64,000 bases of DNA from positions 12,615,594 to 12,679,593 of the forward strand of contig CM026431.1 of NCBI GenBank assembly GCA_014871385.1. The letters are read 5' to 3'. A program made the position numbers and the translations under genes. The notes under the pieces are model-generated. The model searched no databases. It worked only from the letters and a program-made list of their open reading frames with translations, and had not been told where the DNA came from. Positions 62,901-64,000 of the stretch are shown in pieces. How positions within the stretch are numbered: position 1 is the first letter of the stretch; each line of letters begins with the position of its first letter. This DNA is from Ceratodon purpureus (Eukaryota > Streptophyta > Bryopsida > Pseudoditrichales > Ditrichaceae).

Positions 62901-64000
62901 GCTCTTCATGAAGCTTTTACAATCATGAGCTACATTCTAGAGTATTTGAAGTGCATTCACGGCATTGTACACCCTTCAATGTCAGGATTGTTTGACATGT
63001 AGACATTACTTTTGAGTAAAATCTTGCAACTGATGGATATATGGAACTGCAAAGTTGCAAATTGGTGCAGAATCAGTGTTGCCCTCAAGAAACATTTGGG
63101 AACTTGCTATTACTTTACTGTAAACCATCACATGGTTTGTATGACCTAGCAGCTGATGTGATGGCAGAGAATGCAGAGCTTACATTCAAACATTTAACTC
63201 AGGTTAGAAAACCTATCTCATTTTGATACTTGGCTGGAGTGGACTATGTTGGTAAACTCTCAAGTTATCAATTGAAAAATGGTAGAAGTTGTTTGATGCA
63301 TGCGTATGAAGTTGACATAAACCTAGAAGTGGCTAGAATATGTATTATAAATTGTGAACTGAATTCTTGTGTGGATGTGACATTGAAGGAATTATATGAT
63401 TTTCTGGATGCAATGATACTGGTACAAACAGATGCTGAGGTTTTGAATCAACCTACATGAGAGCTTGAACATATTTTATCACACTACATATCAATAATTC
63501 CTTGGTAAAAGCTATAGGTTTGATAAATCTGAGCACAATTTACATACCTTTCATATTGCACACAGCCTAACAAAGACTAGCAACTGACTCCAAGTCACAT
63601 GCTAGGAAGCTTATACAAAATTCAACAAGCTTGCAAACCAACATGGTGATGTTTTAAGGAGACTTGCAAAACTCATCCAAGAAACTCGAGTGTCACAAGA
63701 GCAAGACGTGCACAAGAAGGCTGTTTCTGATTATGAAGAAACCCTTGATGTAATCATCTAAAGTAAATCTAATATTGTAGTAGCTTAAACTTTCATTTCT
63801 TGTACACTGTTTGTCTCTGAATAGGGTTTTATGTGTTGAGCTTAGCAAACAGGGGCAACTATTTATAAGGTACAATCTGGATCCCTGCTGGCACAGTTGA
63901 TATGTGTTTCAATTTCCATTCTGCTCAAATGATTTTGCAGAAATATGTGCCAGTCTTAATGGCAATGGCAAAGATATGGTGGGATAAGGAAGACTATGCA
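59959..64000 (+). CDS. IFT70: Intraflagellar transport protein IFT70 (TTC30), 5' part, runs off the window
   Basis: A TPR-repeat subunit of the IFT-B complex, which carries cargo along the growing flagellum. Exons read: 59959-60029, 60166-60270, 60538-60610, 60731-60839, 61064-61140, 61309-61371, 61790-61847, 61968-62034, 62165-62249, 62429-62518, 62691-62771, 63071-63202, 63389-63439, 63606-63749 and 63941 to beyond 64000. They give 422 codons in one phase, against about 660 for the family. Landmarks: TSAIYGLIRDSKYSQAI, YYAQALYK, LVNLGCCLYK, MPPRAEEELDPVTLHNQAL, ETFGNLLLLYCK, YDLAADVMAEN, LYDFLDAMI, DYEETLDKYVPVLMAMAKI. The donor of exon 10 (CCT then GTTGGT) is weak. Flagellar transport in a land plant implies motile sperm. 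Confidence 0.93.

Overview
The window is nuclear DNA of a land plant, most likely a moss or other seedless plant. The genes have many short GT-AG introns and lie in AT-rich, repeat-laden intergenic DNA. The plant-specific kinesin KCBP is present, together with a TIR-type NLR immune receptor. An IFT70/TTC30 gene, needed to build flagella, points to a lineage with swimming sperm and argues against flowering plants. The species cannot be fixed from sequence reading alone.

Layout. 1-4.8 kb is AT-rich intergenic DNA with one MITE, ending in a GC-rich leader. 4.8-14.1 kb (+) is a complete 25-exon KCBP gene (MyTH4-FERM-coiled coil-C-terminal kinesin motor). 14.1-16.9 kb is intergenic. 16.9-27.4 kb (-), convergent with KCBP, is the main discovery: a 19-exon gene whose joined exons are open and in phase for 1,809 codons plus a stop. 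It encodes TIR, NB-ARC and LRR, followed by two tandem WD40 modules that resemble the C-terminal beta-propeller of TOPLESS/TPR co-repressors. 29.2-30.3 kb is a hAT-like element with a second element inserted in its left end. 30.8-34 kb holds a broken protein kinase between diverged direct repeats. 36.7-36.9 kb is an exon-sized remnant of squalene epoxidase. 38.5-39.0 kb (+) is ribosomal protein eS12 with a telo-box/TATA promoter. 40.6-45.5 kb (+) encodes an NT-C2/coiled-coil/gar2-like protein with a duplicated exon.

48.5-50.9 kb (+) is an aspartic-protease-like protein with a probable plastid N-terminus. From its 3' half onward the DNA was tandemly duplicated together with a neighbouring SWIB gene. 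The order is now protease, transposon-rich insert, SWIB copy 1, protease 3' pseudogene, SWIB copy 2. SWIB copy 1 has lost its native C-terminus and reads into protease-derived DNA. 59.96 kb to the window end (+) is the 5' part of the IFT70 gene.

The genes do not form one pathway. The striking unit is the NLR. TIR-NLR immunity in Arabidopsis is known to work partly through TOPLESS-related proteins (SNC1-TPR1), so a TIR-NLR carrying two TOPLESS-like propellers looks like either an integrated bait for effectors that target TOPLESS or a receptor covalently joined to its transcriptional partner. Exon coordinates come from manual splice-site reading. They are supported by reading-phase sums and family similarity recalled from knowledge, not by transcripts or database searches.
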